Origin: Polaromonas sp. 39-63-25
GTDB taxonomy: Bacteria; Pseudomonadota; Gammaproteobacteria; Burkholderiales; Burkholderiaceae_C
Direction of reading: 5' to 3'
Assembly (NCBI RefSeq): GCF_002278925.1
Contig: NZ_NCJH01000006.1
Location: 62,001 to 126,000, forward strand
Length of the DNA: 64,000 bases
The notes under the pieces are model-generated. The model saw nothing but the letters and a program-made list of their open reading frames with translations. It ran no database searches and was not told where the DNA came from. The position numbers were made by a program, and so were the translations under genes. Shown piece after piece: positions 1 through 8,006 of this stretch (the stretch's first letter is position 1; every line of letters begins with the position of its first letter).

Positions 1-2
1 AT

Positions 3-662
3 GCACAGAACTACAACACCGAGGTGATCCGTCCGCTGGCCACGCCGTTCAAGGACAAGGCCGGCATTGCCGTGCTGCGCGGCAACCTGTCGCCGCGCGG
101 CGCCGTCATCAAGCCGAGTGCGGCGACGCCCGCACTCATGGTGCACACCGGCCGTGCGGTAGTGTTTGAAAACATCGAGGACTTCCACGCCCGCATCGAC
201 GACGAAGACCTCGACATCGACGAGACCTGTGTCATGGTGCTGAAAAACTGCGGTCCCAAGGGTTACCCCGGCATGGCCGAAGTCGGCAACATGCCGCTGC
301 CGCCCAAGGTGCTGCGCAAGGGCATCACCGACATGGTGCGCATCAGCGACGCCCGCATGAGCGGCACCGCCTACGGCACGGTGGTGCTGCACACGGCGCC
401 CGAAGCGGCGGCCGGCGGCCCGCTGGCGATTGTGCAGAACGGCGACCTGATCGAACTCAACGTGCCCGAGCGCAAGCTGCATCTGCATATCAGCGACGAG
501 GAGCTGGCGCGCCGCCTGGCCGAATGGAAAGCACCCCCGCCGCCGCTGTCCTCGGGTTACTGGAAACTGTATGTTGACCATGTGCTGCAGGCCGACGAGG
601 GCGTGGACCTGGACTTCCTGGTCGGCAAACGCGGCTCCTTCGTGCCGCGCGACAACCACTGA
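3..662 (+). CDS. IlvD/Edd-family sugar-acid dehydratase, C-terminal fragment
   Basis: The reading frame is open from the window edge, so this is the last ~220 residues of a protein normally about 570-600 aa; the N-terminal part with the iron-sulfur cysteines lies outside. Visible family landmarks are EVIRPLATPF, NLSPRGAVIKPSA, the DARMSGTAYGTVVLH block and [10 protein letters not shown]. The tail GYWKLYVDHVLQADEG resembles pentonate and hexonate dehydratases (L-arabonate/D-xylonate type) rather than dihydroxyacid dehydratase. Such enzymes remove water from an aldonate to give a 2-keto-3-deoxy acid. The next gene starts 15 bp downstream and the operon goes on to a KDGal kinase and a KDPGal aldolase, so a galactonate- or similar aldonate-dehydrating role is inferred. 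The exact substrate cannot be read from the sequence. Confidence 0.9.
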   Translation, partial: AQNYNTEVIRPLATPFKDKAGIAVLRGNLSPRGAVIKPSAATPALMVHTGRAVVFENIEDFHARIDDEDLDIDETCVMVLKNCGPKGYPGMAEVGNMPLPPKVLRKGITDMVRISDARMSGTAYGTVVLHTAPEAAAGGPLAIVQNGDLIELNVPERKLHLHISDEELARRLAEWKAPPPPLSSGYWKLYVDHVLQADEGVDLDFLVGKRGSFVPRDNH

Positions 663-677
663 TTCACAAGGCTTGAC

Positions 678-1679
678 ATGAAATTACTCATCACAGGCGG
701 CGCCGGTTTTGTGGGCGCCAGGCTGGCCCGCGCAATTCTTCAAAAGGGCCAGCTCGATGGCCAGACCGTTGACGAGCTGCACATTGCCGACATGTTTGCC
801 CCGCCGGCCGATCTGGCGGCCGACACGCGGGTGCGGGTGCACACCGGCCCGCTGCTCAACCAGTCGGTCCTGTTTGCCAGCGGCTTCGACGCCGTATTCC
901 ACCTGGCCTCGGCCGTGTCGGGCGAGTGCGAACTGGACTTCGACCTGGGCCTGCGCTCCAACCTCGACAGCACCCGCCTTCTGCTCGACGGCCTGCGCCA
1001 GGCCGGCAATGCCCCGCGCCTGGTGTTCGCCAGTTCGGTGGCGGTCTTCGGCCCGGATGTATCCAACCCGCTGCCAGACCTCGTGAGCGACCACACCCTG
1101 CCGTCGCCGCAGACCTCCTATGGCATGCACAAGCTGGTGTGTGAACACCTGATAACCGACTACACCCGCAAGGGTTTTGTCGACGGCCGGTCGGCGCGCC
1201 TGATGACCGTCACCGTGCGCCCGGGCAAACCCAACGGCGCGGCGTCCTCGTTTTTCAGCGGCATCATCCGCGAGCCCCTGGCCGGCGTGGAAACCACCTG
1301 CCCGGTGGATGCGAGCGTCACGCATCCCGTGTCATCGCCGTCGAACACGGTGCATGGCCTGATTACCGTGTTCGAGGCCAGCCAGCAAGCCATGGGCGGG
1401 CGGCTGGCGCTCAACCTGCCGGGCCTCAATGTCAGCGTCGGTGAGATGCTGCAGGCCCTGGAAGAGGTCGCCGGCCCCGAGGTCCGCCGGCGGGTGCGTT
1501 TTGAACGCGACGAACGCATCGCCGGCATCGTCGCCAACTGGGCGCGCGGCGCCAGCGCCGGTCGGGCGCACGCCCTCGGCCTGAAGCCCGACGCTTCCTT
1601 CAAGGCCATCATTGAACAGTACATCGAGGATTGCCGCAGCCCCGCCTACCCGGCCGATGCCCTGCAGGGCATGTCCTGA
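678..1679 (+). CDS. denD: NAD-dependent epimerase/dehydratase, D-erythronate dehydrogenase-like (DenD)
   Basis: 333-aa extended short-chain dehydrogenase. The N-terminal NAD-binding motif GGAGFVGARLA is at residues 7-17, the catalytic Y-x3-K is in SYGMHKLVCE near residue 155, and FASSVAVFGP precedes it as expected for the Ser of the triad. The overall pattern, including VTVRPGKPNGAASSFFSGIIREPL, matches the DenD group, which oxidises D-erythronate-type acids at C2 with NAD+. The gene sits between the dehydratase and dgoK in one transcription unit. DenD enzymes are usually neighbours of four-carbon-acid kinases and epimerases; none is visible here, so the substrate in this operon may be a longer sugar acid. 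The family call is solid, the substrate is inferred. Confidence 0.82.
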   Translation: MKLLITGGAGFVGARLARAILQKGQLDGQTVDELHIADMFAPPADLAADTRVRVHTGPLLNQSVLFASGFDAVFHLASAVSGECELDFDLGLRSNLDSTRLLLDGLRQAGNAPRLVFASSVAVFGPDVSNPLPDLVSDHTLPSPQTSYGMHKLVCEHLITDYTRKGFVDGRSARLMTVTVRPGKPNGAASSFFSGIIREPLAGVETTCPVDASVTHPVSSPSNTVHGLITVFEASQQAMGGRLALNLPGLNVSVGEMLQALEEVAGPEVRRRVRFERDERIAGIVANWARGASAGRAHALGLKPDASFKAIIEQYIEDCRSPAYPADALQGMS

Positions 1680-1726
1680 ACCATGCCCACCGGCAGGCCT
1701 GACGCCGCTCCCTGCACGCAGCCCGC

Positions 1727-2629
1727 ATGAACGGCCGACGATTGCTGGCCGTGGACTGGGGCACCTCGTCGCTGCGCGGCGCGTTGGTGGCGCCTGACGG
1801 TCAGGTGCTGGAAGAACGCGCCCTGGCACGCGGCATTCTCAGTGTGGCGGCAGGCGAATTTCCGGCGGTTTTTGAAAACGCGTTTGGCGACTGGATGACG
1901 GCCGGCACCTTGTGCCTGATCTCGGGCATGGCCGGCAGCCAGCAGGGCTGGCGGGAAGCGCCCTACTGCGCCTGTCCGGCGGGTTTCAGCGACATCGCCG
2001 CGAGGCTTGAATGGCTGGAGCCCGGCCGCATCGCCATCGTGCCCGGCCTCAGCATCAGCACGGACGGTGTCCCCGATGTCATGCGCGGCGAGGAAACGCA
2101 GATTGTCGGTGCCCTGCTGCTGCTGGGCATCACCGACGCGCGCCTGGTGCTGCCGGGCACCCACAGCAAATGGGTCACGGTCGCCGACGGCCGCATCACG
2201 GATTTTTCAACCTGGATGACCGGCGAGTTTTACGCCCTGCTGCGCCAGCACTCGATTCTGGCGCGCACGCTGCCCGCGGGGGAGCCGCCAGCGGACACCG
2301 CCGCCTTCGAGCAGGGCGTGGCCCGAGCGCTGGCCGGCCCCGGCCTGCTGCACACCGCCTTCAGCACGCGCACCCTGTCCCTGTTCAAGCACCTGCCGCC
2401 CGATGCCCTGCCCAGCTACCTGTCGGGACTGCTCATCGGCGAAGAACTCAAAAGCCAGAAGCTGCAGCGCGGCGAGTCCGTGGTGCTCATGGGCGCAGAG
2501 GCACTGACCGCGCGTTATGAACAGGCGCTGGCGCAACTGGGCGTGACGGTCCGTCGCGTGGGCGCCAGCGCCACCTGGCGCGGCCTGCGCGCCATTGCAG
2601 ACACCTTGCCTCCACCCCCTCCACCATGA
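1727..2629 (+). CDS. dgoK: 2-dehydro-3-deoxygalactonokinase
   Basis: 300-aa sugar-acid kinase that phosphorylates 2-keto-3-deoxygalactonate (KDGal) with ATP to give KDPGal. Family signatures are VDWGTSSLRGALV at the N-terminus (phosphate-binding loop of the actin-like ATPase fold), ISGMAGSQQGWREAPY near residue 65, GEETQIVGAL and LPGTHSKWV. The length is normal for DgoK (about 290-300 aa). The protein ends in a run of six prolines. Its stop codon is only four bases before the aldolase ATG, so the two are almost certainly co-translated. This step and the next make up the lower part of the De Ley-Doudoroff route. Confidence 0.92.
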   Translation: MNGRRLLAVDWGTSSLRGALVAPDGQVLEERALARGILSVAAGEFPAVFENAFGDWMTAGTLCLISGMAGSQQGWREAPYCACPAGFSDIAARLEWLEPGRIAIVPGLSISTDGVPDVMRGEETQIVGALLLLGITDARLVLPGTHSKWVTVADGRITDFSTWMTGEFYALLRQHSILARTLPAGEPPADTAAFEQGVARALAGPGLLHTAFSTRTLSLFKHLPPDALPSYLSGLLIGEELKSQKLQRGESVVLMGAEALTARYEQALAQLGVTVRRVGASATWRGLRAIADTLPPPPPP

Positions 2630-2633
2630 ACCC

Positions 2634-3272
2634 ATGAACGCCTCCCAAAACTTTGCCGCTGCCCTGCAGACCCTGCCGCTGGTCGCCATCCTGCGCGGCC
2701 TGCGCCCCGCCGAGGCCGTCCCGGTGGGCCAGGCGCTGCTGTCCACCGGCTGGACGCTGATCGAAGTCCCGCTCAATTCACCGCAGCCGCTGGACAGCAT
2801 TGCGGCCCTGGCCGCCGCCTGTCCCCAGGCCTTGGTCGGCGCCGGCACGGTGCTGGGTGTGAACGATGTGCGCAATGTGCAGGCCGCCGGTGGCCAGCTG
2901 ATCGTCTCGCCCAACTTCAACCCGGCCGTCGTGCGCGAAGCCGTGCGCCTGGGCCTGGTCTGCCTGCCCGGCGTGATGACGGCCAGCGAGGCCTTTGCCG
3001 CGCTCGAAGCCGGCGCCACCGGCCTGAAAATTTTCCCGGCGGAAATGATCACGCCCGCCGTGCTGAAAGCGCTGCGCGCAGTGCTGCCGGCCAAGACCGT
3101 GGTGCTGCCGGTGGGCGGCATCACGCCGGACAACATGGAAGCTTATTTCGCAGCAGGCGCCAGCGGCTTCGGCATCGGGTCGGCGCTTTACAAGCCCGGC
3201 ATGGCGGCCGCAGAAGTCGCTGAAAATGCTACAAAATTCATAGCTGCTTGCGCTGGTAACATAAAAACATGA
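2634..3272 (+). CDS. dgoA: 2-dehydro-3-deoxy-6-phosphogalactonate aldolase
   Basis: 212-aa class I aldolase of the KDPG/KHG family, splitting KDPGal into pyruvate and glyceraldehyde-3-phosphate. Motifs: LVAILRGLRP at the N-terminus (Glu/Arg region), GAGTVLGVNDV, and GLKIFPAEMITP with the Schiff-base Lys. The ATG at 2634 is chosen because it follows dgoK by 4 bp and gives a normal N-terminus (MNASQNFAAALQTL). The last ~15 codons (ENATKFIAACAGNIKT) are written in AT-rich codons and coincide with a copy of the dispersed short repeat of this window. The stop overlaps the start of the next gene (ATGA). A second KDPG-type aldolase, eda, lies at 16.8 kb. Confidence 0.92.
   Translation: MNASQNFAAALQTLPLVAILRGLRPAEAVPVGQALLSTGWTLIEVPLNSPQPLDSIAALAAACPQALVGAGTVLGVNDVRNVQAAGGQLIVSPNFNPAVVREAVRLGLVCLPGVMTASEAFAALEAGATGLKIFPAEMITPAVLKALRAVLPAKTVVLPVGGITPDNMEAYFAAGASGFGIGSALYKPGMAAAEVAENATKFIAACAGNIKT
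3227..3256 (+). repeat. Short AT-rich dispersed repeat, intragenic copy in dgoA
   Basis: Core GCTACAAAATTCATAGCTGC followed by TTGCGC, inside the 3' end of dgoA. It is read as A-T-K-F-I-A-A-C-A using codons (ACA, AAA, ATA) that are rare in the surrounding GC-rich genes. Compared from memory with the E. coli DgoA C-terminus, the protein length is unchanged, which suggests replacement rather than insertion. Confidence 0.75.
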
Positions 3273-4063
3273 GCACTATTTCATCCTCCAATTCATCAGT
3301 CATCTCTTTCGGCCTCGCGGGCCGCGTCTGCATGGTCACGGGCGGCGCCCAGGGCATCGGCGAGGCGTGTATACGGCGCTTTGCGCGCGAGGGGGCCCAG
3401 GTCGTCATTGCCGACATTGACGACAGCCGCGGCGCGGCCCTGGCCGCCGAGCTGGGCGGCCTGTATGTGCATTGCGACGTCGGCGACAAGGCCCAGGTCG
3501 ATGCGCTGGTGGCGCAAACCATGGCCGCCCACGGCCGCATCGATGTGCTGGTCAACAACGCCGGCATTTTCAGGGCCGCCGACTTTCTGGAGGTCACCGA
3601 AGCCGACTTCGACGCCGTGCTGCGCATCAACCTCAAGGGCTCGTTTCTGGTGGGCCAGGCCGTGGCGCGCGTGATGGCCGGCGCGGGCAAGGGCAGCATC
3701 ATCAACATGAGTTCGGTCAACGCCGTGCTGACCATTCCGACCATTGCCAGCTACAACGTCAGCAAGGGCGGCATCAACCAGCTCACCCGCGTGATGGCAC
3801 TGGCGCTGGCCGATAAAGGCGTGCGTGTCAACGCCGTCGCGCCCGGCACCATCGCCACCGAGCTGGCCGCCAAAGCCGTGCTGACCAGCCCCGAGGCCAC
3901 TGCCCGCATCATGAGCCGCACGCCCATGAAACGCCTGGGCGAACCCTCCGAGATTGCCGACACCGTGGCCTACCTGGCCAGCGATGCGGCCAGTTACATC
4001 ACCGGCGAGATCGTGGTGGTTGACGGTGGCCGCATGACCCTGAATTACACCGTTCCGGTGTAG
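3269..4063 (+). CDS. SDR-family NAD(P)-dependent sugar dehydrogenase-like oxidoreductase
   Basis: 264-aa classical short-chain dehydrogenase. It shows the cofactor motif TGGAQGIGEA near residue 25, NNAG at about 97, the catalytic Ser in NMSSVNA, YNVSKGG (Y-x3-K) near 170, and the C-terminal SDAASYITGEIVVVDGG. VVIADIDD after beta-2 has an acidic residue that favours NAD+. The start overlaps the dgoA stop by 4 bp (ATGA), so it is the last gene of the sugar-acid operon. In this context it probably oxidises the sugar or an acid intermediate, for example as an aldose dehydrogenase that makes the aldonolactone. SDR substrate cannot be read from the sequence alone. Confidence 0.85.
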   Translation: MSTISSSNSSVISFGLAGRVCMVTGGAQGIGEACIRRFAREGAQVVIADIDDSRGAALAAELGGLYVHCDVGDKAQVDALVAQTMAAHGRIDVLVNNAGIFRAADFLEVTEADFDAVLRINLKGSFLVGQAVARVMAGAGKGSIINMSSVNAVLTIPTIASYNVSKGGINQLTRVMALALADKGVRVNAVAPGTIATELAAKAVLTSPEATARIMSRTPMKRLGEPSEIADTVAYLASDAASYITGEIVVVDGGRMTLNYTVPV

Positions 4064-4193
4064 CCGGTCCGGCCGGCCACAGGAATGCGGCTGATTGCCG
4101 CTTCCCGTTGACATGGATCATGGATACGCGTGGGCGAACTCCCAAAAATTGGCCAGATTCAATAGACTGGCCGTTCAACAACCGGAGTTCACC

Positions 4194-4658
4194 ATGATGT
4201 CAATTCGCCTGATTTCCATCGCCGCAGTCGCTGCCACCTTGGGTTTGGCCGGTTGCGCCCAGACACGTTACGGTCACATGGCCTATCACAGCGGCGCAAC
4301 ACCGGCGTCCGGACAAGCCATGCCCATGGCCGGCCCCGGCGGCCCCATGGCGCGTATGGACGACCACATGACCGCCATGCGTTCCATGCATGACAGGATG
4401 TCACGCGCCAGAACGCCGGAGGAGCGCAACGCCCTGATGGCCGAGCACCACAAACTCATGCAGGACGGCATGGGCATGATGGGTGGCATGGGCCCCGGCG
4501 GCATGGGTGGCAGGGGTGGCATGATGGGACCTGGTCCGGGCCCCATGGCTGCTGATCCGGCGGCACGCCAGCAATGGATGGAAAAACGCATGGAGATGAT
4601 GCAGTCCATGATGCAGATGATGATGGACCGCCTGCCCCCGGCACCCGCCAAACCCTGA
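4194..4658 (+). CDS. Met/Gly-rich putative lipoprotein, probable copper-associated
   Basis: 154 aa. The N-terminus [21 protein letters not shown] is a lipoprotein signal with lipobox LAGC, so the mature protein should be lipid-anchored at Cys. The start at 4194 follows a GGAG site at 4182. The body is extremely rich in Met, Gly and His: [15 protein letters not shown], then [17 protein letters not shown] near the C-terminus. Met clusters of this sort are typical of periplasmic Cu(I)/Ag(I)-binding proteins. Together with the downstream DUF302, SHOCT and Cu-ATPase genes, a role as periplasmic copper buffer is inferred. No named family is recognised. The region [32 protein letters not shown] looks helical. 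Confidence 0.8.
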   Translation: MMSIRLISIAAVAATLGLAGCAQTRYGHMAYHSGATPASGQAMPMAGPGGPMARMDDHMTAMRSMHDRMSRARTPEERNALMAEHHKLMQDGMGMMGGMGPGGMGGRGGMMGPGPGPMAADPAARQQWMEKRMEMMQSMMQMMMDRLPPAPAKP

Positions 4659-4666
4659 AAGACACC

Positions 4667-5116
4667 ATGACCTCCAGCACCACGCCCTCCGCCGGCGCAG
4701 CTTACGGCTTTTACTGCAAGCTGGACGACAAGAGCTTCGCCCATGTGGTGAGCCGCGTCACCGACGCCCTCAAGGCCGAAGGCTTTGGCGTGCTGACCGA
4801 CATCGACGTGCAGGCGACCATGAAAACCAAGCTGGGGGTCGATGTGCGGCCCTACCGCATCCTGGGCGCCTGCAATCCGCCGCTGGCGCATCGCGCCCTG
4901 ACCGCACAGCCCGATATCGGACTGCTGCTTCCCTGCAACGTCATCGTGCGTGAAGACGACGACGGCAGCTACACCGTGGGTTTCATGGACCCGGTGGCGG
5001 TGATGCAGATGACCGACGACCCCGAAGTGGCCCGGGTGGCCGACGAGGTCCGCAGCCGCCTCGAGCGGGTTCGCTCGGCGCTGACGGTGGCACCCGGCGG
5101 CGCCGCGAAAACCTGA
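4667..5116 (+). CDS. DUF302 domain protein
   Basis: 149 aa with no signal peptide. The body matches the DUF302 family: [35 protein letters not shown] is the conserved first half (mentioned by span only as residues ~20-55), and [16 protein letters not shown] followed by [11 protein letters not shown] is the second half with its two conserved cysteines. Function of the family is unknown; members often sit beside heavy-metal resistance genes and small lipoproteins, as here. The start is the ATG 8 bp after the lipoprotein stop, so the two genes are probably co-transcribed. Confidence 0.85.
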   Translation: MTSSTTPSAGAAYGFYCKLDDKSFAHVVSRVTDALKAEGFGVLTDIDVQATMKTKLGVDVRPYRILGACNPPLAHRALTAQPDIGLLLPCNVIVREDDDGSYTVGFMDPVAVMQMTDDPEVARVADEVRSRLERVRSALTVAPGGAAKT

Positions 5117-5128
5117 GAAGGTCAGCGT

Positions 5129-5383
5129 ATGCCCGGTCTGTTTTATGACGGTGGCTACATGATGGGCATGCACGGGCTGGGGTGGCTGGTTCTGTTGGTT
5201 CTACTGGTTCTTCTCGCCGGGGTTTTTCTTTTCGGCCGGGGCCGCTACACGGACCGCGAAGATGACCGGCGTGAAACGCCGCACGAGATGTTGCGCAGAC
5301 GGCTGGCCAGTGGCGACATCACCGTGGCGGGGTACGAAGAGCGCAAGGCCCTGCTCGATCGCGACGGCGGCCGGTCCACCTGA
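5129..5383 (+). CDS. Small SHOCT-domain membrane protein
   Basis: 84 aa. One hydrophobic segment (GWLVLLVLLVLLAGVFLFG, about residues 18-36) anchors it in the inner membrane. A C-terminal SHOCT motif (HEMLRRRLASGDITVAGYEE, about residues 52-71) follows. SHOCT domains are short helical modules found at the end of many small membrane proteins and are thought to mediate oligomerisation. The N-terminus is Met/His-containing (GGYMMGMHGLG). Small SHOCT proteins of this build are frequent neighbours of copper-resistance genes. It follows the DUF302 gene by 12 bp. Confidence 0.85.
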   Translation: MPGLFYDGGYMMGMHGLGWLVLLVLLVLLAGVFLFGRGRYTDREDDRRETPHEMLRRRLASGDITVAGYEERKALLDRDGGRST

Positions 5384-5437
5384 GGCACCATCCGCGTCGC
5401 TACCCCTCCTGCGGGCAGGGTTAAGGCCGCTGGCGGC

Positions 5438-5468
5438 TTGACCTTTCCATCATGGGAAGGTTTATCCT
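5438..5468 (+). promoter_or_regulatory. CueR/MerR-type promoter of the copper ATPase
   Basis: The -35 element TTGACC (5438-5443) and the -10-like TATCCT (5463-5468) are separated by 19 bp, the over-long spacer diagnostic of MerR-family activators. A near-perfect 21-bp dyad fills the spacer: left arm ACCTTTCCAT (5441-5450), right arm ATGGGAAGGT (5452-5461). The ACCTTnCC...GGnAAGGT pattern is the known CueR-type operator. Copper or silver induction of the ATPase gene is therefore inferred. No merR/cueR gene is present in the window. Confidence 0.88.
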
Positions 5469-5522
5469 TTTCATGAAGCTGTTCAGATCTTCTGTTCAGG
5501 TCTTCGCAAAGGGATGCTTTCC

Positions 5523-7937
5523 ATGAAACACACTCCTTACCCTCAACCTCACCCTGATGGCGTGGCCGCAGGCTCTGCGCATGGCACCGGACATGACCAC
5601 AGTCGAACCCACTCTGACGACCCAGCCGGTCTCAGGGACCCCGTCTGCGGCATGGCCGTTACCACCGCGTCAGGGCACCAGCTCGAGCACGAAGGCAGGT
5701 CCTGGTATTTCTGCAGCGCCGCTTGCCTGGCAAAATTCGCCGCCCATCCCTCGGCCTACCTCGACAAGCCGACAGATGCACCCGCTGCTGAAGCAAAAAC
5801 CGCAGTTGCCGATGACCAGGCCGGGACCACCGTCTACACCTGTCCCATGCACCCGGAGATACGGCAGGACCATCCCGGCAACTGCCCGATCTGCGGCATG
5901 ACGCTGGAACCGGTCATGCCCAGCCTCGACGAGGAGGAGAACCCGGAACTCCAATCCTTCACCCGCCGCTTCTGGTGGACGCTGCCGCTGACGGTGGTGG
6001 TCACTGTGCTGGCGATGGCCGGCCACCAGTTCGGCTGGTTCGACATGGCCACCCAGAGCTGGATCGAGCTGGTGCTGACCCTGCCCGTGGTGCTGTGGGC
6101 GGGCTGGCCGTTTTTCGTGCGGGGTGCGCAGTCGGTCATCCACCGCAGTCCCAACATGTGGACCCTGATCGGCCTGGGGACGGGCGCCGCTTTTGTTTAC
6201 AGCGTGGTGGCAACCATGGCACCCGGCGTTTTCCCCGACTCGTTCATTTCCATGGGACGCGTGGCCGTCTATTTTGAAGCGGCGGCAGTCATCATTTCGC
6301 TGACACTGCTCGGCCAGATGCTGGAGCTGAAAGCGCGTTCGCAGACCTCGGCCGCCATCAAGTCCCTGCTGGGCCTGGCGCCCAAAACCGCCCGCCGCAT
6401 CCGGGCCGACGGCGCGGAAGAAGACGTGCCGCTGACCCATGTGCATGTGGGCGACAGCCTGCGGGTGCGCCCCGGCGAGAAGGTGCCGGTCGATGGCGTC
6501 GTCACCGAAGGCAGCAGCGCGGTCGACGAGTCGATGCTGACCGGGGAGCCTTTGCCCGTGAGCAAGCGGGCGGGCGACAAGCTCATAGGCGCCACACTCA
6601 ACACCAGCGGGGCTTTGGTGATGCGCTCCGAACGTGTGGGCGCGCAGACCATGCTGTCGCAAATCGTGCAGATGGTGGCGCAGGCCCAGCGCTCAAAGGC
6701 GCCCATGCAACGCATGGCCGACCAGGTGGCCGGCTGGTTCGTCATGGCCGTGGTGACGGTGGCGGTACTGACGTTCTTCGGCTGGGGTTTTTTCGGACCG
6801 CAGCCGAGCTGGGTTTATGGCCTGATCAACGCGGTGGCGGTGCTGATCATCGCCTGCCCCTGCGCGCTGGGCCTGGCCACGCCGATGTCCATCATGGTGG
6901 CCACCGGCAAGGCGGCCGGCCAGGGCATTCTTTTCCGCGATGCGGCAGCGATCGAACACTTGCGCACCGTCGATGTGCTGATCGTTGACAAGACCGGCAC
7001 GCTGACAGCCGGCAAGCCGGCCTTCGACCGGGCGGTTCCGGCCGCCGGCTTCAGCGCCGACGAGGTATTGCGGCTGGCCGCCAGCCTGGACCAGGGCAGT
7101 GAACACCCGCTGGCAGACGCCATCGTGGCGGCGGCGCGCGAGCGCGGCCTGGCGCTGGACAAACCCGAAAGTTTCGAGTCGGCCAGCGGCATCGGTGTCA
7201 GCGGGAATGTGGCCGGCCGGGCACTCGCGCTCGGCAACACGGCGCTGATGGAGCAGACCGGTGTAGCCGTCGACGTATTGCTGACACAAGCAGAAGCGCT
7301 GCGCGCCGAGGGCGCCAGCGTGATGCACCTCGCTGTGGACGGCCAGCTTGCCGGCCTGCTGGCCGTGGCCGATCCGGTCAAGGCCAGCACGCCCGAGGCG
7401 CTGGCGACGCTGAAGGTCGCAGGCCTGCGCGTGATCATGGCCACCGGCGACGGTCTGACCACCGCCAAGGCCGTCGCCGCACGCTTGGGGCTAACCGAGG
7501 TCCACGGCGGCGTCCAGCCCGCCGACAAGCTTGTCCTGGTCAAGCGCCTGCAGGAGGAGGGTCACATCGTGGCCATGGCCGGCGACGGCATCAATGACGC
7601 GCCGGCCCTGGCCCAGGCCAATGTGGGCATCGCAATGGGCACGGGTACCGACGTGGCCATGAACAGCGCCCAGGTGACGCTGGTCAAGGGCGACCTGCGC
7701 GGCATCGCACAGGCCAGGGCAATCTCGGAGGCCACCATCGCCAACATGAAGCAGAACCTCGGCTTTGCCTTTGTTTACAACGCCCTGGGCGTGCCTCTGG
7801 CCGCGGGCCTGCTCTACCCCTTCACCGGCTGGCTGCTGTCGCCGATGATTGCGGCCCTGGCGATGAGCCTGAGTTCGGTGTCCGTGATCAGCAACGCGCT
7901 GAGGCTGCGCAAGGCCCGTTTGTCCATCTCTGCGTGA
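5523..7937 (+). CDS. copA: Cu(I)-translocating P1B-type ATPase
   Basis: About 804 aa. N-terminal order: His-rich leader ([20 protein letters not shown]), a YHS domain ([10 protein letters not shown] to [11 protein letters not shown], about residues 40-80), then a heavy-metal-binding domain with YTCPMHPEI and CPICGM (about 105-130). No classic HMA ferredoxin-like CxxC domain is seen. The ATPase core has TGEPLPV (actuator), [11 protein letters not shown] (Cu-type transmembrane CPC, about 445), DKTGTLT (phosphorylated Asp, about 490), SEHPLADA and [11 protein letters not shown]. It exports Cu+ or Ag+ from the cytoplasm. The second ATG (5523) is preferred because the AAAGGG site at 5508-5513 abuts the first ATG (5514) but is well spaced for 5523. 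Confidence 0.94.
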   Translation: MKHTPYPQPHPDGVAAGSAHGTGHDHSRTHSDDPAGLRDPVCGMAVTTASGHQLEHEGRSWYFCSAACLAKFAAHPSAYLDKPTDAPAAEAKTAVADDQAGTTVYTCPMHPEIRQDHPGNCPICGMTLEPVMPSLDEEENPELQSFTRRFWWTLPLTVVVTVLAMAGHQFGWFDMATQSWIELVLTLPVVLWAGWPFFVRGAQSVIHRSPNMWTLIGLGTGAAFVYSVVATMAPGVFPDSFISMGRVAVYFEAAAVIISLTLLGQMLELKARSQTSAAIKSLLGLAPKTARRIRADGAEEDVPLTHVHVGDSLRVRPGEKVPVDGVVTEGSSAVDESMLTGEPLPVSKRAGDKLIGATLNTSGALVMRSERVGAQTMLSQIVQMVAQAQRSKAPMQRMADQVAGWFVMAVVTVAVLTFFGWGFFGPQPSWVYGLINAVAVLIIACPCALGLATPMSIMVATGKAAGQGILFRDAAAIEHLRTVDVLIVDKTGTLTAGKPAFDRAVPAAGFSADEVLRLAASLDQGSEHPLADAIVAAARERGLALDKPESFESASGIGVSGNVAGRALALGNTALMEQTGVAVDVLLTQAEALRAEGASVMHLAVDGQLAGLLAVADPVKASTPEALATLKVAGLRVIMATGDGLTTAKAVAARLGLTEVHGGVQPADKLVLVKRLQEEGHIVAMAGDGINDAPALAQANVGIAMGTGTDVAMNSAQVTLVKGDLRGIAQARAISEATIANMKQNLGFAFVYNALGVPLAAGLLYPFTGWLLSPMIAALAMSLSSVSVISNALRLRKARLSISA

Positions 7938-8006
7938 TCGGTCTGCCCGCGACACCCGCAGCCTGTCCGGCAAGGCCGGGCGCCCGTGCGCCCTTACACT
8001 GCCGCC

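Noticed and set aside
4108-4135. TTGACA before the Met-rich lipoprotein as a promoter
   Set aside because: The -35 is perfect, but no acceptable -10 lies 16-19 bp downstream.
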